A stretch of DNA of 64,000 nucleotides from JABDIP01 sp965250245 (lineage in GTDB: Bacteria; Pseudomonadota; Alphaproteobacteria; DSM-16000; Inquilinaceae): NCBI GenBank assembly GCA_965250245.1, contig OZ252296.1, positions 434,001 through 498,000 on the forward strand, written 5' to 3'. Both the position numbers and the translations under genes were made by a program. The notes beneath the pieces were generated by a model. That model was not told the DNA's origin. It did no database searches and saw nothing but the letters and a program-made list of their open reading frames with translations. Numbering within the stretch: the stretch's first letter is position 1; each line of letters starts with the position of its first letter. Positions 37,280 to 47,711 of this stretch are shown piece after piece.

Positions 37280-38358
37280 ATGATGCGGCTGGTCAAATTC
37301 CTCACCCGCACCCGCGGCAGCTTCGACCGCAGCAAGCGCATCGGCGCCGCTGACATCCTGGCCTATGGCTATCTCACCCTCGGCGTGGCGATCGTGCTGG
37401 TGCCGGTATCGTGGACCCTGGTCAGCTCGCTGAAGCCGGAGGAGGGGATCGAGACCTTCGATACCCGCCTCGCCCCCTACGACCAGATCACCGAGCAGAT
37501 CGAGGGGGTGGGGGAGAAGGGCCTCTACGTCTGGGCCACCGAGGATGGCGGGGAGGAAATCGTCTTCAAGGCCGGCCCGACCCGCCGCGTGACCGAGGTG
37601 GCGACTGTCGCCGCGCCCGGCGTGATCCTGCAGGCGCCACGCAACGAGCTGCGGCCGCATGAGGAGATCCGCGTCGCGACGGAGAACTATCTGGACCCGA
37701 TCCTCAAGCGCAACGGCCAGACCCAGTTCAACTTCTTCACCTACCTGTTCAACACCATCTTCGTCACCGTCGCCGCGACCCTGATCACCCTGCTGATCAA
37801 CTCCATGGCGGCCTTCGCCTTGTCGAAATACCGCTTCACCGGCCGGCTCACCTTCACGGTGCTGATCGTGGCGACCCTGCTGATCCCCTCGACGATCATC
37901 CTGGTGTCGCTGTTCTTCGTGGTCTGGTCGTTCGGGATCTTCGGCTCGCTGTGGGGCGTCATCATCCCGGCGGCGGCGACACCGACCGGGGTGTTCCTGC
38001 TGCGGCAATACATGCTCACCATTCCCGACGAGCTGCTGGAGGCGGCACGCATGGACGCGGCGTCGGAGTGGCGGATCTACTGGCGGATCGTGCTGCCGCT
38101 GTCGCTGCCGGCGCTCTCGGTGCTGGCCATCCTATCTGTGATCTGGCGCTGGAACGATTTCCTCTGGCCGCTGATCGTGCTGATCTCCGACCCGTCGCAG
38201 CACACCCTGCAGATCGGCCTGACCGCCTTCGCCGGCGAGTTCGACACCGACCTGCACTATGTGCTGGCCATGACCGTGGTCTCGCTGATCCCGGTCACGC
38301 TGGTCTTCGTCTACCTGCAGCGCTTCATCACCACCGGCATTGCCACCACGGGCCTGAA

Positions 38359-38362
<4 letters not shown>
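37280..38362 (+). CDS. carbohydrate ABC permease (MalG-like) with periplasmic insertion
   Basis: Channel subunit, 360 residues against a usual 275-300. The first helix is near 28-50 (GYLTLGVAIVLVPVSWTLVS). About 100 extra residues follow at 52-150, rich in Glu and Thr, predicted periplasmic. Then the five remaining helices from NTIFVTVAATLITLLINS, and EAA loop EAARMDAASEWRIYWRIVLP at 254-273. The insertion mirrors the enlarged partner permease and could dock the binding protein. The stop overlaps the ATPase start. Confidence 0.88.
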
Positions 38363-39440
<1,078 letters not shown>

Positions 39441-39444
<4 letters not shown>

Positions 39445-40499
39445 GTGCCGGCAGTCCGACCCGGGCCGCGCTGATCGGCGTCGGCATGGTCAGCGCGACC
39501 TATGCCCATGCCCTGGCGTCCCTGCGGGGCCGCATCGAGCTGACCGGCGCCCTGGGCCGGCGCACGGAGAGCGCCGCCTCCTTCCTGGAAAAGCATCGGG
39601 AGGCCGTCGGCCCGCAGGCCCGCCCCTATACGTCGATCCAGCGGATCGCTGATGATCCCGATGTCGACTTCGTGCTGCTCACGACGCCTCCGAATGCAAG
39701 GCTGCCGCTGGTGGAGACGCTGGCCGCGGCGGGCAAGCCGATCCTGATGGAGAAGCCGGTCGAGCGGACGCTGGATGCGGCGGCCGGGATCTGCGCCACC
39801 TGCGAGGCCCATGGCGTGCCATTGGGGATCATGCTGCAGCACCGCATCCGGCCCTCGGCGGTGGCGCTGGCCGATCGCGTCGCCGACGGCAAGCTCGGCG
39901 CTCTGCGCATGGCCGAGATCAGCGTGCCCTGGTGGCGCGAGCAGGCCTATTACGACGAGCCCGGCCGCGGCACCTATGACCGCGACGGCGGCGGCGTGAT
40001 GATCAGCCAGGCGATCCACACGCTGGACCTGGCGCTCCAGTTCACCGGGCCGGTGAACGAGGTCACGGCGATGACCGCGACGACCGGATTCCATCGCATG
40101 GAGTCCGAGGATTTCGTGGTCGCGGGTCTGCGCTTCGCAGACGGCACGCCGGGATCACTGTTCGCTTCGACCGCCAGCTATCCGGGCCGGACGGAAAGCA
40201 TCCTGCTGCACTACGAGAACGCCTCAGTGCGGCTGGAATCCAGCCTGCTGGAGATCGATTGGCAGGACGGACGGCAGGAGCGCATCGGCGCCACCGCCGC
40301 GACCGGGGCCGGCGCGGATCCGATGGCATTCACCTCCGATTGGCACCGCCTGATGATCGAGGATTTCGACGCCGCGATCCGCGCGGGGCGCGCGCCTAAG
40401 GCGACCGGCCGCTCGGTCCTGCCGGTGCACGCGCTGATCGAGGCCATCGAGGCCTCCGGGCGAACTGGAAGACGCGAGGCGGTGCGCGGCACCGAGTAA
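39441..40499 (+). CDS. Gfo/Idh/MocA-family oxidoreductase (1 of 3)
   Basis: NAD(P)-dependent sugar or inositol dehydrogenase, 352 residues. Rossmann start AALIGVGMVSATYAHAL near 9-25, EKPVERTLDAA near 103-113 with the catalytic-site Lys, and DGGGVMISQAIHTLDLAL near 183-200 holding the conserved His. This is the first of three tandem paralogues that share only fold-level motifs, so they probably act in successive or alternative oxidation steps of the imported sugar. Confidence 0.9.
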
Positions 40500-40509
40500 G
40501 GGGAACATC

Positions 40510-41532
40510 GTGGCAGAGGGACTCAAGCTGGGCGTGCTCGGGATCGATCACGGCCACATCTTCGGCATGCTGGGCAACATGCTCGCCAATGGCTGCACCT
40601 GCGCGCAGTGGTGGATGCGCGGCGAGGCCGTCACGGAGCAGAAGTTCCGCGACGTGTTCGACGGCCTGGAGAAGGTCGACGACCGCCGGCGCATTCTCGA
40701 CGACCCTGCCGTCGACATGGTGCTGATCTCGGCCATCCCGTCGGACCGGGCCCACCTCGCCATCGAGGCGATGGAGGCAGGCAAGGACGTGATGGTCGAC
40801 AAGCCGGGCTGCACCACGCTCGAGCAGCTCGCGGCCATCAGAGAGTGCCAGGCGCGCACCGGACGCATCTGGACGGTCAACTATTCCGAGCGCTTCGAGG
40901 TGCGGTCGGTCGTCAGGGCCGATGCGCTGGTCCGTGAGGGCGCCATCGGCCGCGTGGTCCAGACCGTCAACCTGGCGCCGCACAAGCAGAACCTGCGCAC
41001 CCGGCCACCCTGGTATTTCGAGCGCGAGCGTTATGGCGGCATCCTCTGCGATATCGGCTCCCACCAGATCGACCAGTTCCTGCACTTCACCGGATCGACC
41101 GAAGTGACCATCGCGCACGCCCATGTCGAGAACACCACGCGGCCGGAATACCCCGGCTTCCAGGACTACGGAGAGGTCACACTCGTCGGTGATGGCGGCC
41201 ACGGCTTCGTGCGGGTCGACTGGTTCACCGCGGATGGCCTGCCGACCTGGGGCGACGGCCGGCTCTTCCTGCTGGGCACCGAGGGCACGATCGAGCTGCG
41301 CAAATACACCGACATCGGACAGCCGCACCGCAAGGAGAACCTCTATCTCGTGAACGGCACCCGCAACGACCGCATCGACTGCAGCGACACCGAGCTGACC
41401 TACTTCCCGCGGCTGATCGCCGATGTACGGGACCGGACCGAGACCGCCGTCGCCCAGGCCCACACCTTCCGCACCATGGAGATCGCCATCCGGGCCCAGA
41501 TGCAGGCGGAGGGAACGGGCGCCAATGGCTGA
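40510..41532 (+). CDS. Gfo/Idh/MocA-family oxidoreductase (2 of 3)
   Basis: Dehydrogenase-fold protein, 340 residues, GTG start after AAGGGGAACATC. The N-terminal GVLGIDHGHIFGMLGNML departs from the usual GxGxxG: the cofactor loop reads G-I-D-H-G-H. It keeps DKPGCTTLEQL near 99-109 and GGILCDIGSHQIDQFLHF near 177-194. The subgroup with DHGH is common in glycoside catabolism loci; whether it binds NAD in the normal way is open. It overlaps the third paralogue by 8 bp. Confidence 0.88.
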   Translation: MAEGLKLGVLGIDHGHIFGMLGNMLANGCTCAQWWMRGEAVTEQKFRDVFDGLEKVDDRRRILDDPAVDMVLISAIPSDRAHLAIEAMEAGKDVMVDKPGCTTLEQLAAIRECQARTGRIWTVNYSERFEVRSVVRADALVREGAIGRVVQTVNLAPHKQNLRTRPPWYFERERYGGILCDIGSHQIDQFLHFTGSTEVTIAHAHVENTTRPEYPGFQDYGEVTLVGDGGHGFVRVDWFTADGLPTWGDGRLFLLGTEGTIELRKYTDIGQPHRKENLYLVNGTRNDRIDCSDTELTYFPRLIADVRDRTETAVAQAHTFRTMEIAIRAQMQAEGTGANG

Positions 41533-42589
41533 GCAACGTCAGGTCGCCATCATCGGGGCGGGCATCGGCGGGGCCCACTTCAAAGGCTATGTGGCGCTGC
41601 CCGACCGCTTCCGGGTCGCCACCCTCTGCGACCTCGATACCGAGCGGGCGCGCAAGGTGATCGGCGATCATGCCGAGGTCGGCGTCAGCGACAGCTTCGA
41701 CGCCGTCCTCGCCGATCCCGCCATCGCCCTGGTCGACATCTGCCTGCCCCCGCACCTGCACCTCGACGCGATCCTGCGCGCCCTGGATGCCGGCAAGGAT
41801 TTGGTTTGCGAGAAGCCGCTGGTCTCAAGCCTGCGGGACGTCGATCGCATCGCCGAAAAAATGGCCGAGACCGGCCGGTCCGTCTTCCCGGTCTTCCAGT
41901 ACCGCTACGGTAGGGGTGCTGCGCGGCTGCGCACCCTGCAGCAGGCCGGACTGACCGGCCGGCCCTACGCCGCGACGCTGGAGACCCATTGGAACCGCGC
42001 CGCCACCTACTACGACGTGCCGTGGCGCGGGACCTGGGCCGGCGAGCAGGGCGGCGCGGTGCTGGGGCATGCGATCCACATCCATGACTGGCTGAGCTTC
42101 GTGCTGGGCCCGGTCGCGTCCGTCTATGCCGAGACCGCCACCCGCGTGAACGCCATCGAGGTCGAGGATTGCGCGGCCCTGTCGATCCGCATGGAAAGCG
42201 GCGCGCTGGTGACCAGCTCCATCACCCTGGGCGCAGCCGACGAGATCAGCCGCCTGCGCATCTGCTTCGAGGGCCTGACGGCGGAGAGCGGCCGCGCGCC
42301 CTATGCACCGGCGGCGGATGACTGGCAATTCACGGCGCGTCCGCCAACCGAGCAATCGGCAATCGACGCCGTCGCGGAGGCGGTGCCGGACTGCCCGGCC
42401 GGCTACGCCGGTTTGTTCGAGGCGGCCGCCGACGCGCTGGACGGAAATCCGGGCCGCGAGGTCACGTTGTCCGACGCCCGCCGGTCGCTGGAATTCGTGA
42501 GCGCCGTATACGGCTCCGCCCGGACACGCGCTCCGATCGACCTGCCCCTGGCCCCGGACCATCCCCTTTACGCCGGATGGCTGCCCTAG
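41525..42589 (+). CDS. Gfo/Idh/MocA-family oxidoreductase (3 of 3)
   Basis: Dehydrogenase, 354 residues: VAIIGAGIGGAHFKGY near 7-22, CEKPLVSSLRDVD near 97-109, and GAVLGHAIHIHDWLSFVLG near 177-195, where the conserved His pair sits. The C-terminus ends DHPLYAGWLP, typical of 1,5-anhydro-sugar and glucoside-3-dehydrogenase relatives. Last gene of the LacI-linked operon. An 88-bp gap then separates it from the converging subtilase gene. Confidence 0.88.
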   Translation: MAEQRQVAIIGAGIGGAHFKGYVALPDRFRVATLCDLDTERARKVIGDHAEVGVSDSFDAVLADPAIALVDICLPPHLHLDAILRALDAGKDLVCEKPLVSSLRDVDRIAEKMAETGRSVFPVFQYRYGRGAARLRTLQQAGLTGRPYAATLETHWNRAATYYDVPWRGTWAGEQGGAVLGHAIHIHDWLSFVLGPVASVYAETATRVNAIEVEDCAALSIRMESGALVTSSITLGAADEISRLRICFEGLTAESGRAPYAPAADDWQFTARPPTEQSAIDAVAEAVPDCPAGYAGLFEAAADALDGNPGREVTLSDARRSLEFVSAVYGSARTRAPIDLPLAPDHPLYAGWLP

Positions 42590-42677
42590 CCGATCGACAA
42601 TCGGCGGACACCGGGCCTATGCGCTGGCCATGCGGTGCCGCCAATTCACCATTGGTCGGGTCGGACTCGTCGTCGCT

Positions 42678-44327
42678 TCAGACCTCAACCAGGCGCCGTC
42701 CCGCGCCGGACTTTGTCGGCATGACCGAAGTGAGGTCTCGGCTGGGATCGTTCGCCAGTTGATGCCATGCGGCGAAGACGTCGACGAGGCCTGCTCCGGT
42801 GGCGCCATCCGGACCGGGTCCGGCCAGGATCGGTCCATCGTCCTCGTTGCTGGCGGGATTCGACGATCCTTCGGTGACGTCGCGGCAGGTGCGGCGCAGG
42901 ATGCTCTTCACCTCCGCGGGCGTCAGCGACGGCTCCTGCTGAAGCAGGAGCGCACAACAGCCCGCGATCTGAGGTGCGGCGGCGGAAGTGCCGCTGAAAA
43001 CGCCCCATCCGTCACCGGTGCCGGTTTCGTCATTCAGGCGATCCAGATCGCTGCCGACCTGGACGGGCAGCATGATGTACGCGGCACCGTTGTTGGCCTT
43101 GCCCACCAAGCCGCTGACGTCTGGCACGTGGCGTGACGGATAGATCCGACTGCGAAAGGCGCTGGCGTAGTCCGATGCCTGCATCTCGCCCGTTTCGTCG
43201 ACATAGACCCCACCGGCGGAGATCACGTCGGGCATCATTCCCGGAAATGCGACATGTCCATTGCCCGCCGAAAACACGACCACGACACCGTCGTCGACAA
43301 TCGCTTGAATCTCCGCCTCGAGGGCAACGAGGCTATTGGGCAATGAGGTGAGATGCCGGTTGCTCAGCCTCTGGCCAGTGAAGGGATGGGTCGGTGTCAG
43401 GTCATAGCCAAGGCTGACGCTGATGACCTGCGGATCGTGCTTCATGGCCTCCTGTAGGCCTTCGAGCACGCTGGCCCCTGCCCTGGGATCGACGTCGTTG
43501 TCCAGCTTCACGCCGACAAAATCGACGTCGGGGGCGACGGCCAGCAGGTTGGCGGATTCGCCGGTCCCATGGCTGTTGGCGTCCTCGTCGACATTGGTCG
43601 CACCCGCTGCGAGCACGGTGGTTGTGCGATAGCCGTGCTCCTGGAAATAGGGATGCCGCGAATGGGCGAAGCCGCTATCGACCATCGCAACCCGCACGCC
43701 ACGGCCGGTCACATTCTCCCGGTGGACCCTCGCGGCATTCATCATGAAGGCGACTTCACTCGGAGTCCTGAGATGATGGTAGTCGATGTGTGGCGGAAGG
43801 GGAGACGGTGGGCCGGCCGAAAATCGCTGATTGAGATAGATGTGCGGCCACTGGATGTAGGCGTCGTCGATCAGTTCGGCGATCTCTGCCTGCGGCTGCC
43901 AGGGCGCATCCTCGCCGGGGAAATAGAACTCACGGGCCTGGCAGTTGCGGACCCGCTCCCTGTCGATCGCAAACTTCTCGAGCTTGGTCCCGAAGACCTT
44001 CTCAAACAAACTCCGGCTGCCTCTGATCGATGCCGTGATCCTGCCGCGCGCGGATGTCTCGAAGCCCAGCGATTCCAGCCGGCCCAGAGCCTGGTCTATG
44101 TCACTGGGATTCGGTTTGACCTGTCGAAGGACGTCGGTGGACATGCGGCTGCGAAGCCTGATGGGCCCGCTGCCGCCTCCGGCACTCGGGAAGGTCAATG
44201 CGATCCGCAGCACATCGAGATCGCTTTGGCCCTTGGCATTCGCAGGAGATTTTGCGCGCCTGGGTTTTGATTCGCTTTTTCTTGTTTTTTCTTTTTCGCT
44301 ATCCTTCTTTGTCTTTCTTTGTTTCAT
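42678..44327 (-). CDS. subtilase (S8) with N-terminal prodomain, apparently not secreted
   Basis: Serine protease of 549 residues. Catalytic Asp217 (AMVDSGF), His253 (NSHGTGE), oxyanion Asn356 (FSAGNGH) and Ser448 (SGTSAAAP) are all present. Residues 1-33 are Lys/Arg/Ser-rich with no hydrophobic signal, so export by Sec or Tat is not evident. Residues about 38-170 form a prodomain with the pattern LGRLESLGFETSARGRITAS and then FEKVFG. It resembles the S53/kumamolisin-type activation fold and the separate upstream protein. The start ATG lies 29 bp inside that upstream gene, so expression is coupled. Flanking genes are unrelated and converge or diverge, so this is a self-contained cassette. Confidence 0.88.
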   Translation of the reverse strand: MKQRKTKKDSEKEKTRKSESKPRRAKSPANAKGQSDLDVLRIALTFPSAGGGSGPIRLRSRMSTDVLRQVKPNPSDIDQALGRLESLGFETSARGRITASIRGSRSLFEKVFGTKLEKFAIDRERVRNCQAREFYFPGEDAPWQPQAEIAELIDDAYIQWPHIYLNQRFSAGPPSPLPPHIDYHHLRTPSEVAFMMNAARVHRENVTGRGVRVAMVDSGFAHSRHPYFQEHGYRTTTVLAAGATNVDEDANSHGTGESANLLAVAPDVDFVGVKLDNDVDPRAGASVLEGLQEAMKHDPQVISVSLGYDLTPTHPFTGQRLSNRHLTSLPNSLVALEAEIQAIVDDGVVVVFSAGNGHVAFPGMMPDVISAGGVYVDETGEMQASDYASAFRSRIYPSRHVPDVSGLVGKANNGAAYIMLPVQVGSDLDRLNDETGTGDGWGVFSGTSAAAPQIAGCCALLLQQEPSLTPAEVKSILRRTCRDVTEGSSNPASNEDDGPILAGPGPDGATGAGLVDVFAAWHQLANDPSRDLTSVMPTKSGAGRRLVEV

Positions 44328-44697
44328 CGTAATTCTCCATCGTCAATGCTTCTGGTGAACCCGCAAGTCGAATGGCCGGCGGCGTCAGGGACACAGAGCG
44401 TACGTGCGGCAAAAGAACCGGCGGAATATCGGCGGCCGATTCAAGATGCCATCCGCCCGCGTGACCAAAGTCGGTGCCGCCTGGCGGTCGTGGAGCGATC
44501 GGCGCGACCGTTGCGCCGAACACACTCGAGAAAGCGTTCTCGTCAATTGTTGCGGTCACCGTTGCGCGCCCTTCGGAGATCTGTTCGAAACCGAGATCAC
44601 GCAGTCGTGCCAATAGCTCCGCCCGACCGGGAGGGCTTGCACCAGACTCGCTTAGAGTAAATGCGACGCGTATCTTCACTTGTTCCGCCAACAGCAT
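44299..44697 (-). CDS. stand-alone prodomain-like protein, partner of the subtilase
   Basis: 132-residue protein with no catalytic domain. Residues 7-112 align by eye with subtilase residues 38-170: VKIRVAFTL with LRIALTF, RLRDLGFE..SEGRATVTATI with RLESLGFE..ARGRITASI, FSSVFGA with FEKVFGT, and the closing PHVRSV region with PHIYLN. It could inhibit or fold the protease in trans, or sense a trigger. The C-terminal DETKKDKEG runs into the A-rich overlap with the protease start. No clear ribosome site precedes the ATG at 44697, and the 150 bp upstream is strongly A/T-rich. Not recognised as a named family. Confidence 0.72.
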   Translation of the reverse strand: MLLAEQVKIRVAFTLSESGASPPGRAELLARLRDLGFEQISEGRATVTATIDENAFSSVFGATVAPIAPRPPGGTDFGHAGGWHLESAADIPPVLLPHVRSVSLTPPAIRLAGSPEALTMENYDETKKDKEG

Positions 44698-45101
44698 TGA
44701 GTCGTTGTAAATAGTTGATGATATACTCTAAAAAATATCGCAGTAAGACAATAAAAACTAAAGAAACTGATCTAGTTGACAATCTTTTCCGCAAAATGGG
44801 GGAACGCCTAACATATTGGTCAGCGTCTAAGTTTCCGAAATCTGCATGTTGGAACAATCCCACACTTTCATCTCGGTCGAGCGCTGGGGCTATGTGACCG
44901 GACTCTAGACCAGCCCGGCCGAGAGGACCAATCACAAACCTATGGTAGATTCGAACCTTCGGGTGCCATTTTGCCCTGGGGGATTGAACGGCCGGCAGGA
45001 TTGCTCACCGGCACCGCTAACGGACGGTAATGCTCAGGCGGCATATGCCATGGTGCCACCAGGCATCGCCCCGCGTCCGCCTGTCGGCCGATGCCGGCTG
45101 C
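44698..45101. other. AT-rich gap upstream of subtilase cassette
   Basis: Bases 44700-44860 are far more A/T-rich than anything else in the window and read like promoter or transferred DNA; GATATA-type -10 candidates exist for the minus strand near 44720 but no convincing -35. Bases 44900-45101 return to normal composition and contain no supported gene. A short T-loop-like GATTCGAACC (44949-44958) is not part of a tRNA. Confidence 0.5.
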
Positions 45102-46610
45102 CTATTTCAAGAGATCCGCAAACTTGTCCCGCAGGATGTTCTTCTGCACCTTGCCCATGGCGTTGCGCGGCAGCGTGTCCACAACCACGATCCTCTTCGG
45201 CTGCTTGAACCGGGCCAAGCCCTGGCCAGCACCGGCCAGCAACCGGTTGGTGTCGATGGATGCGCCAGGATTCGGCACGACGACGGCGACGACACCCTCG
45301 CCGAAATCCGGGTGCGGCACGCCGATTACCGCCGACTCGCCGACGCCCGGCTGGGCGTCCAGCAGGGTCTCGATCTCCTTGGGGTAGATATTGAAGCCGC
45401 CGGAGATGATCAGGTCCTTCTGGCGGCCGACGATGTGCAGGTAGCCGTCCGTGTCGAACCGGCCGAGATCGCCGGTGATGAAGAAGCCGTCCGGCCTCAG
45501 CTCCTCGGCCGTCTTCTCCGGCATGCGCCAATAGCCCTTGAAGACGTTGGGTCCGCGCACGGCGATGACGCCTACTTCGCTGGGCGGCAGGTCGGCGCCA
45601 TCGGGATCGGTGATCCGAACCTCGATCCCGGGCAACGGCAACCCGACCGTGCCGGGGATGCGTGGGCCGTCATAGGGGTTCGAGGTGTTCATGTTGGTTT
45701 CGGTCATCCCGTAGCGTTCCAGGATGCGGTGGCCGGTGCGCGCCTCGAAGGCCCGGTGGGTCTCGGCCAGAAGCGGTGCGCTGCCGGACACGAAGAGCCG
45801 CATGCCGGCCGTCAGGTCTTTGTCCAACCGGGGATCGGCCAGCAGGCGGGTGTAATAGGTCGGCACCCCCATCATGGCCGTCGCCCGCGGCATGGCCGCG
45901 ATGACCGCGTCGGTGTCGAAGCGCGGCAGGAAGACCATCGCGGCACCGGAGGCGAGGCTGATGTTCACGGCGACGAACAGGCCATGGGTGTGGAAGATCG
46001 GCAGGGCGTGGATCAGCACGTCGTCCGCCGTGAAGCGCCAGAGCGCGGTCAGGGCGCGGGCGTTCGACAGCAGGTTGCCGTGCGACAGCATCGCCCCCTT
46101 CGACCGGCCGGTCGTCCCGGAGGTGTAGAGGATGGCGGCGAGGTCGTTGTCGGTGCAGTCGACCGGCTCGAACCGGTCGGGCTGGCCGGCCGCGCCGTCG
46201 GCGAAGCTGCCGGTGCCGCCACGGTCCAGGGTCCGCAGCACCGCGCCGTTCCGCTCCGCGATCGGCCCGAGCGCGGCCTCGGCGGCCGTGTCGCAAACCA
46301 GAAGATGCGGTTCCGCATCGCCCAGGAAGTATCCGATCTCGTCGGGCGTATAGGCATCGTTGAGCGGCAGCAGGACCGCCCCCGTCATGACGCAGGCGGA
46401 ATAGAGCGCCAGCGCTTCCGGCGACTTGCCGACCTGAACGGCCACCCGGTCGCCCTTCTGCACGCCCAGCGCCGCCAGGGCCGCGGCGTACCGCGCCGAC
46501 AGGTCGGCGAATTCGGCGTGTGTCAGGGCGTTTCCGTTGGGGCCGTGCAGGAACACCCGTGGGCTTGTCCCGTGCGGCGCGAACAGCGCATCGTGCAGTA
46601 TATTGGGCAT
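45102..46610 (-). CDS. matB: malonyl-CoA synthetase
   Basis: ATP-dependent ligation of malonate to CoA, cytoplasmic. The 502-residue AMP-forming enzyme has the phosphate loop TSGTTGRSKG at 163-172, the MatB-specific RYGMTETNMNTSNPYDG at 300-316, and the C-terminal catalytic Lys in PRNAMGKVQKN near 488. The TNMNTSNPYDG motif separates it from fatty-acyl, acetyl and methylmalonyl enzymes. It is divergent from the intradiol dioxygenase, with a palindrome shared with the XRE-cupin promoter between them. It therefore probably consumes malonate made by the hydantoinase-type operon or by another pathway. Confidence 0.92.
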   Translation of the reverse strand: MPNILHDALFAPHGTSPRVFLHGPNGNALTHAEFADLSARYAAALAALGVQKGDRVAVQVGKSPEALALYSACVMTGAVLLPLNDAYTPDEIGYFLGDAEPHLLVCDTAAEAALGPIAERNGAVLRTLDRGGTGSFADGAAGQPDRFEPVDCTDNDLAAILYTSGTTGRSKGAMLSHGNLLSNARALTALWRFTADDVLIHALPIFHTHGLFVAVNISLASGAAMVFLPRFDTDAVIAAMPRATAMMGVPTYYTRLLADPRLDKDLTAGMRLFVSGSAPLLAETHRAFEARTGHRILERYGMTETNMNTSNPYDGPRIPGTVGLPLPGIEVRITDPDGADLPPSEVGVIAVRGPNVFKGYWRMPEKTAEELRPDGFFITGDLGRFDTDGYLHIVGRQKDLIISGGFNIYPKEIETLLDAQPGVGESAVIGVPHPDFGEGVVAVVVPNPGASIDTNRLLAGAGQGLARFKQPKRIVVVDTLPRNAMGKVQKNILRDKFADLLK

Positions 46611-46676
46611 CCATCATCCCGAGGCGATCGGTATAGAGCGGCTGGCACGGCGTTGAACCACAGCCCGCCGGCACAC

Positions 46677-46690
46677 TAAAATCGATTTTA
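46677..46690. promoter_or_regulatory. candidate XRE-cupin operator between matB and dioxygenase
   Basis: TAAAATCGATTTTA is a perfect 14-bp palindrome in a divergent promoter gap. With its flank it reads ACTAAAATCG, the same ten bases found twice upstream of the XRE-cupin regulator at 60878-60950. Confidence 0.6.
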
Positions 46691-46820
46691 TTTGACCTTG
46701 TGATTGATAATCGACGAAAGTCAAGCTCGGTATTCCGGAGGTGGCCGGAATGCCGGGCGCTGAACCCAGCGGCCACGGACAGCCCGTCTCGCGGGCCGCG
46801 GGATGAACCGCGGGGCAGCC

Positions 46821-47687
46821 ATGCGCAATCTGACCAAGGACAACATCACCGACGTGTTCATGGGCTATTTCGGGCCTGACACGGACCCGCGCCTGCGCGA
46901 GGTCATGCAGTCGCTGGCGCATCACCTGCATGCCTTCGTGAAGGAGACCGGGCTGACCCACGCGGAGTGGGAGAAGGGCATCGCGTTCCTGGAATGGGCT
47001 GGCCGCATCTCGGATGCCGAGCGCCATGAGTTCGTGCTGCTCTCCGACGTTCTCGGCGTGTCGTCGCTGGTCGACATGGTCAATTCCCGGCCCGAAGGCA
47101 CCTCCTCCAGCGTGCTGGGGCCGTTCCACATCGAAGGCGCGCCGGCGATCGCCTATGGCGCCGACCTGAAACGGCACTACGAGGGCCCGGTGCTGCTGGC
47201 CCAGGGCACTGTCCGAGCCCAGGATGGGACGCCGATCGAGGGCGCGACGATCAATGTCTGGCAGACCGCGCCGAACGGCCTCTACGCCAGCCAGGATCCG
47301 GAGCAGGACACCTATTCCTTCCACGGCATCCAGACGACCGGTGCGGATGGCCGCTATGGATTCACCACGGTGAAGCCGGTCAGCTACACGGTGCCGACCG
47401 ACGGTCCGGTGGGGGAGATCCTCAACGCCACCGGCCGGCATCCCTGGCGGCCCTCGCATCTGCACTACATCGTCAAGGCGGACGGGTTTCGGCCGCTGGT
47501 GACCGAGGTGTTCCCGGACGACGACCCGTATCTCGACCAGGACACCGTGTTCGGCGTCCGCGACGATCTGGTCATGACCTATACGGAGCACCCGCCCGAC
47601 GCGTTCCCGGACGGCTTCGCCCTGTCCGGCAGGATCGATGCGCCTTATCTGCGGGTCGATTTCGACCTCGTCCTGGTCCCCGCCTGA
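46821..47687 (+). CDS. intradiol ring-cleavage dioxygenase (catechol/hydroxyquinol 1,2-type)
   Basis: Non-haem Fe(III) enzyme opening catecholic rings between the hydroxyls, 288 residues. All iron ligands are visible: Tyr155 (PNGLYASQ), Tyr189 (VSYTVPTDGPVG), His213 and His215 (RPSHLHYIV). The N-terminal helical dimer domain (1-90, opening RNLTKDNITDVFM) is that of hydroxyquinol 1,2-dioxygenases. The ATG at 46821 is chosen for its GCGGGG site and family start; an ATG six codons earlier is possible. It converges with the hydantoinase-type operon and shares its promoter gap with matB. No other aromatic pathway gene is adjacent, so its substrate is uncertain. Confidence 0.87.
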   Translation: MRNLTKDNITDVFMGYFGPDTDPRLREVMQSLAHHLHAFVKETGLTHAEWEKGIAFLEWAGRISDAERHEFVLLSDVLGVSSLVDMVNSRPEGTSSSVLGPFHIEGAPAIAYGADLKRHYEGPVLLAQGTVRAQDGTPIEGATINVWQTAPNGLYASQDPEQDTYSFHGIQTTGADGRYGFTTVKPVSYTVPTDGPVGEILNATGRHPWRPSHLHYIVKADGFRPLVTEVFPDDDPYLDQDTVFGVRDDLVMTYTEHPPDAFPDGFALSGRIDAPYLRVDFDLVLVPA

Positions 47688-47711
47688 CCCTCGGGACGGG
47701 ACCGGCCGGCG

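Noticed and set aside
44299..44330. Programmed frameshift joining the small prodomain protein to the subtilase
   Set aside because: The overlap is A-rich, but the protease has its own full prodomain and ATG, and no classic slippery heptamer with a following structure is evident.
44715..44897. Small plus-strand frame in the AT-rich gap
   Set aside because: No ribosome site, no recognisable pattern, and it covers the likely promoter of the minus-strand cassette.
44941..44990. T-loop-like GATTCGAACC and nearby TGG, suggesting a tRNA or attachment-site remnant
   Set aside because: No acceptor, D-arm or anticodon arm can be formed on either strand, and the T stem does not pair. It is probably chance.
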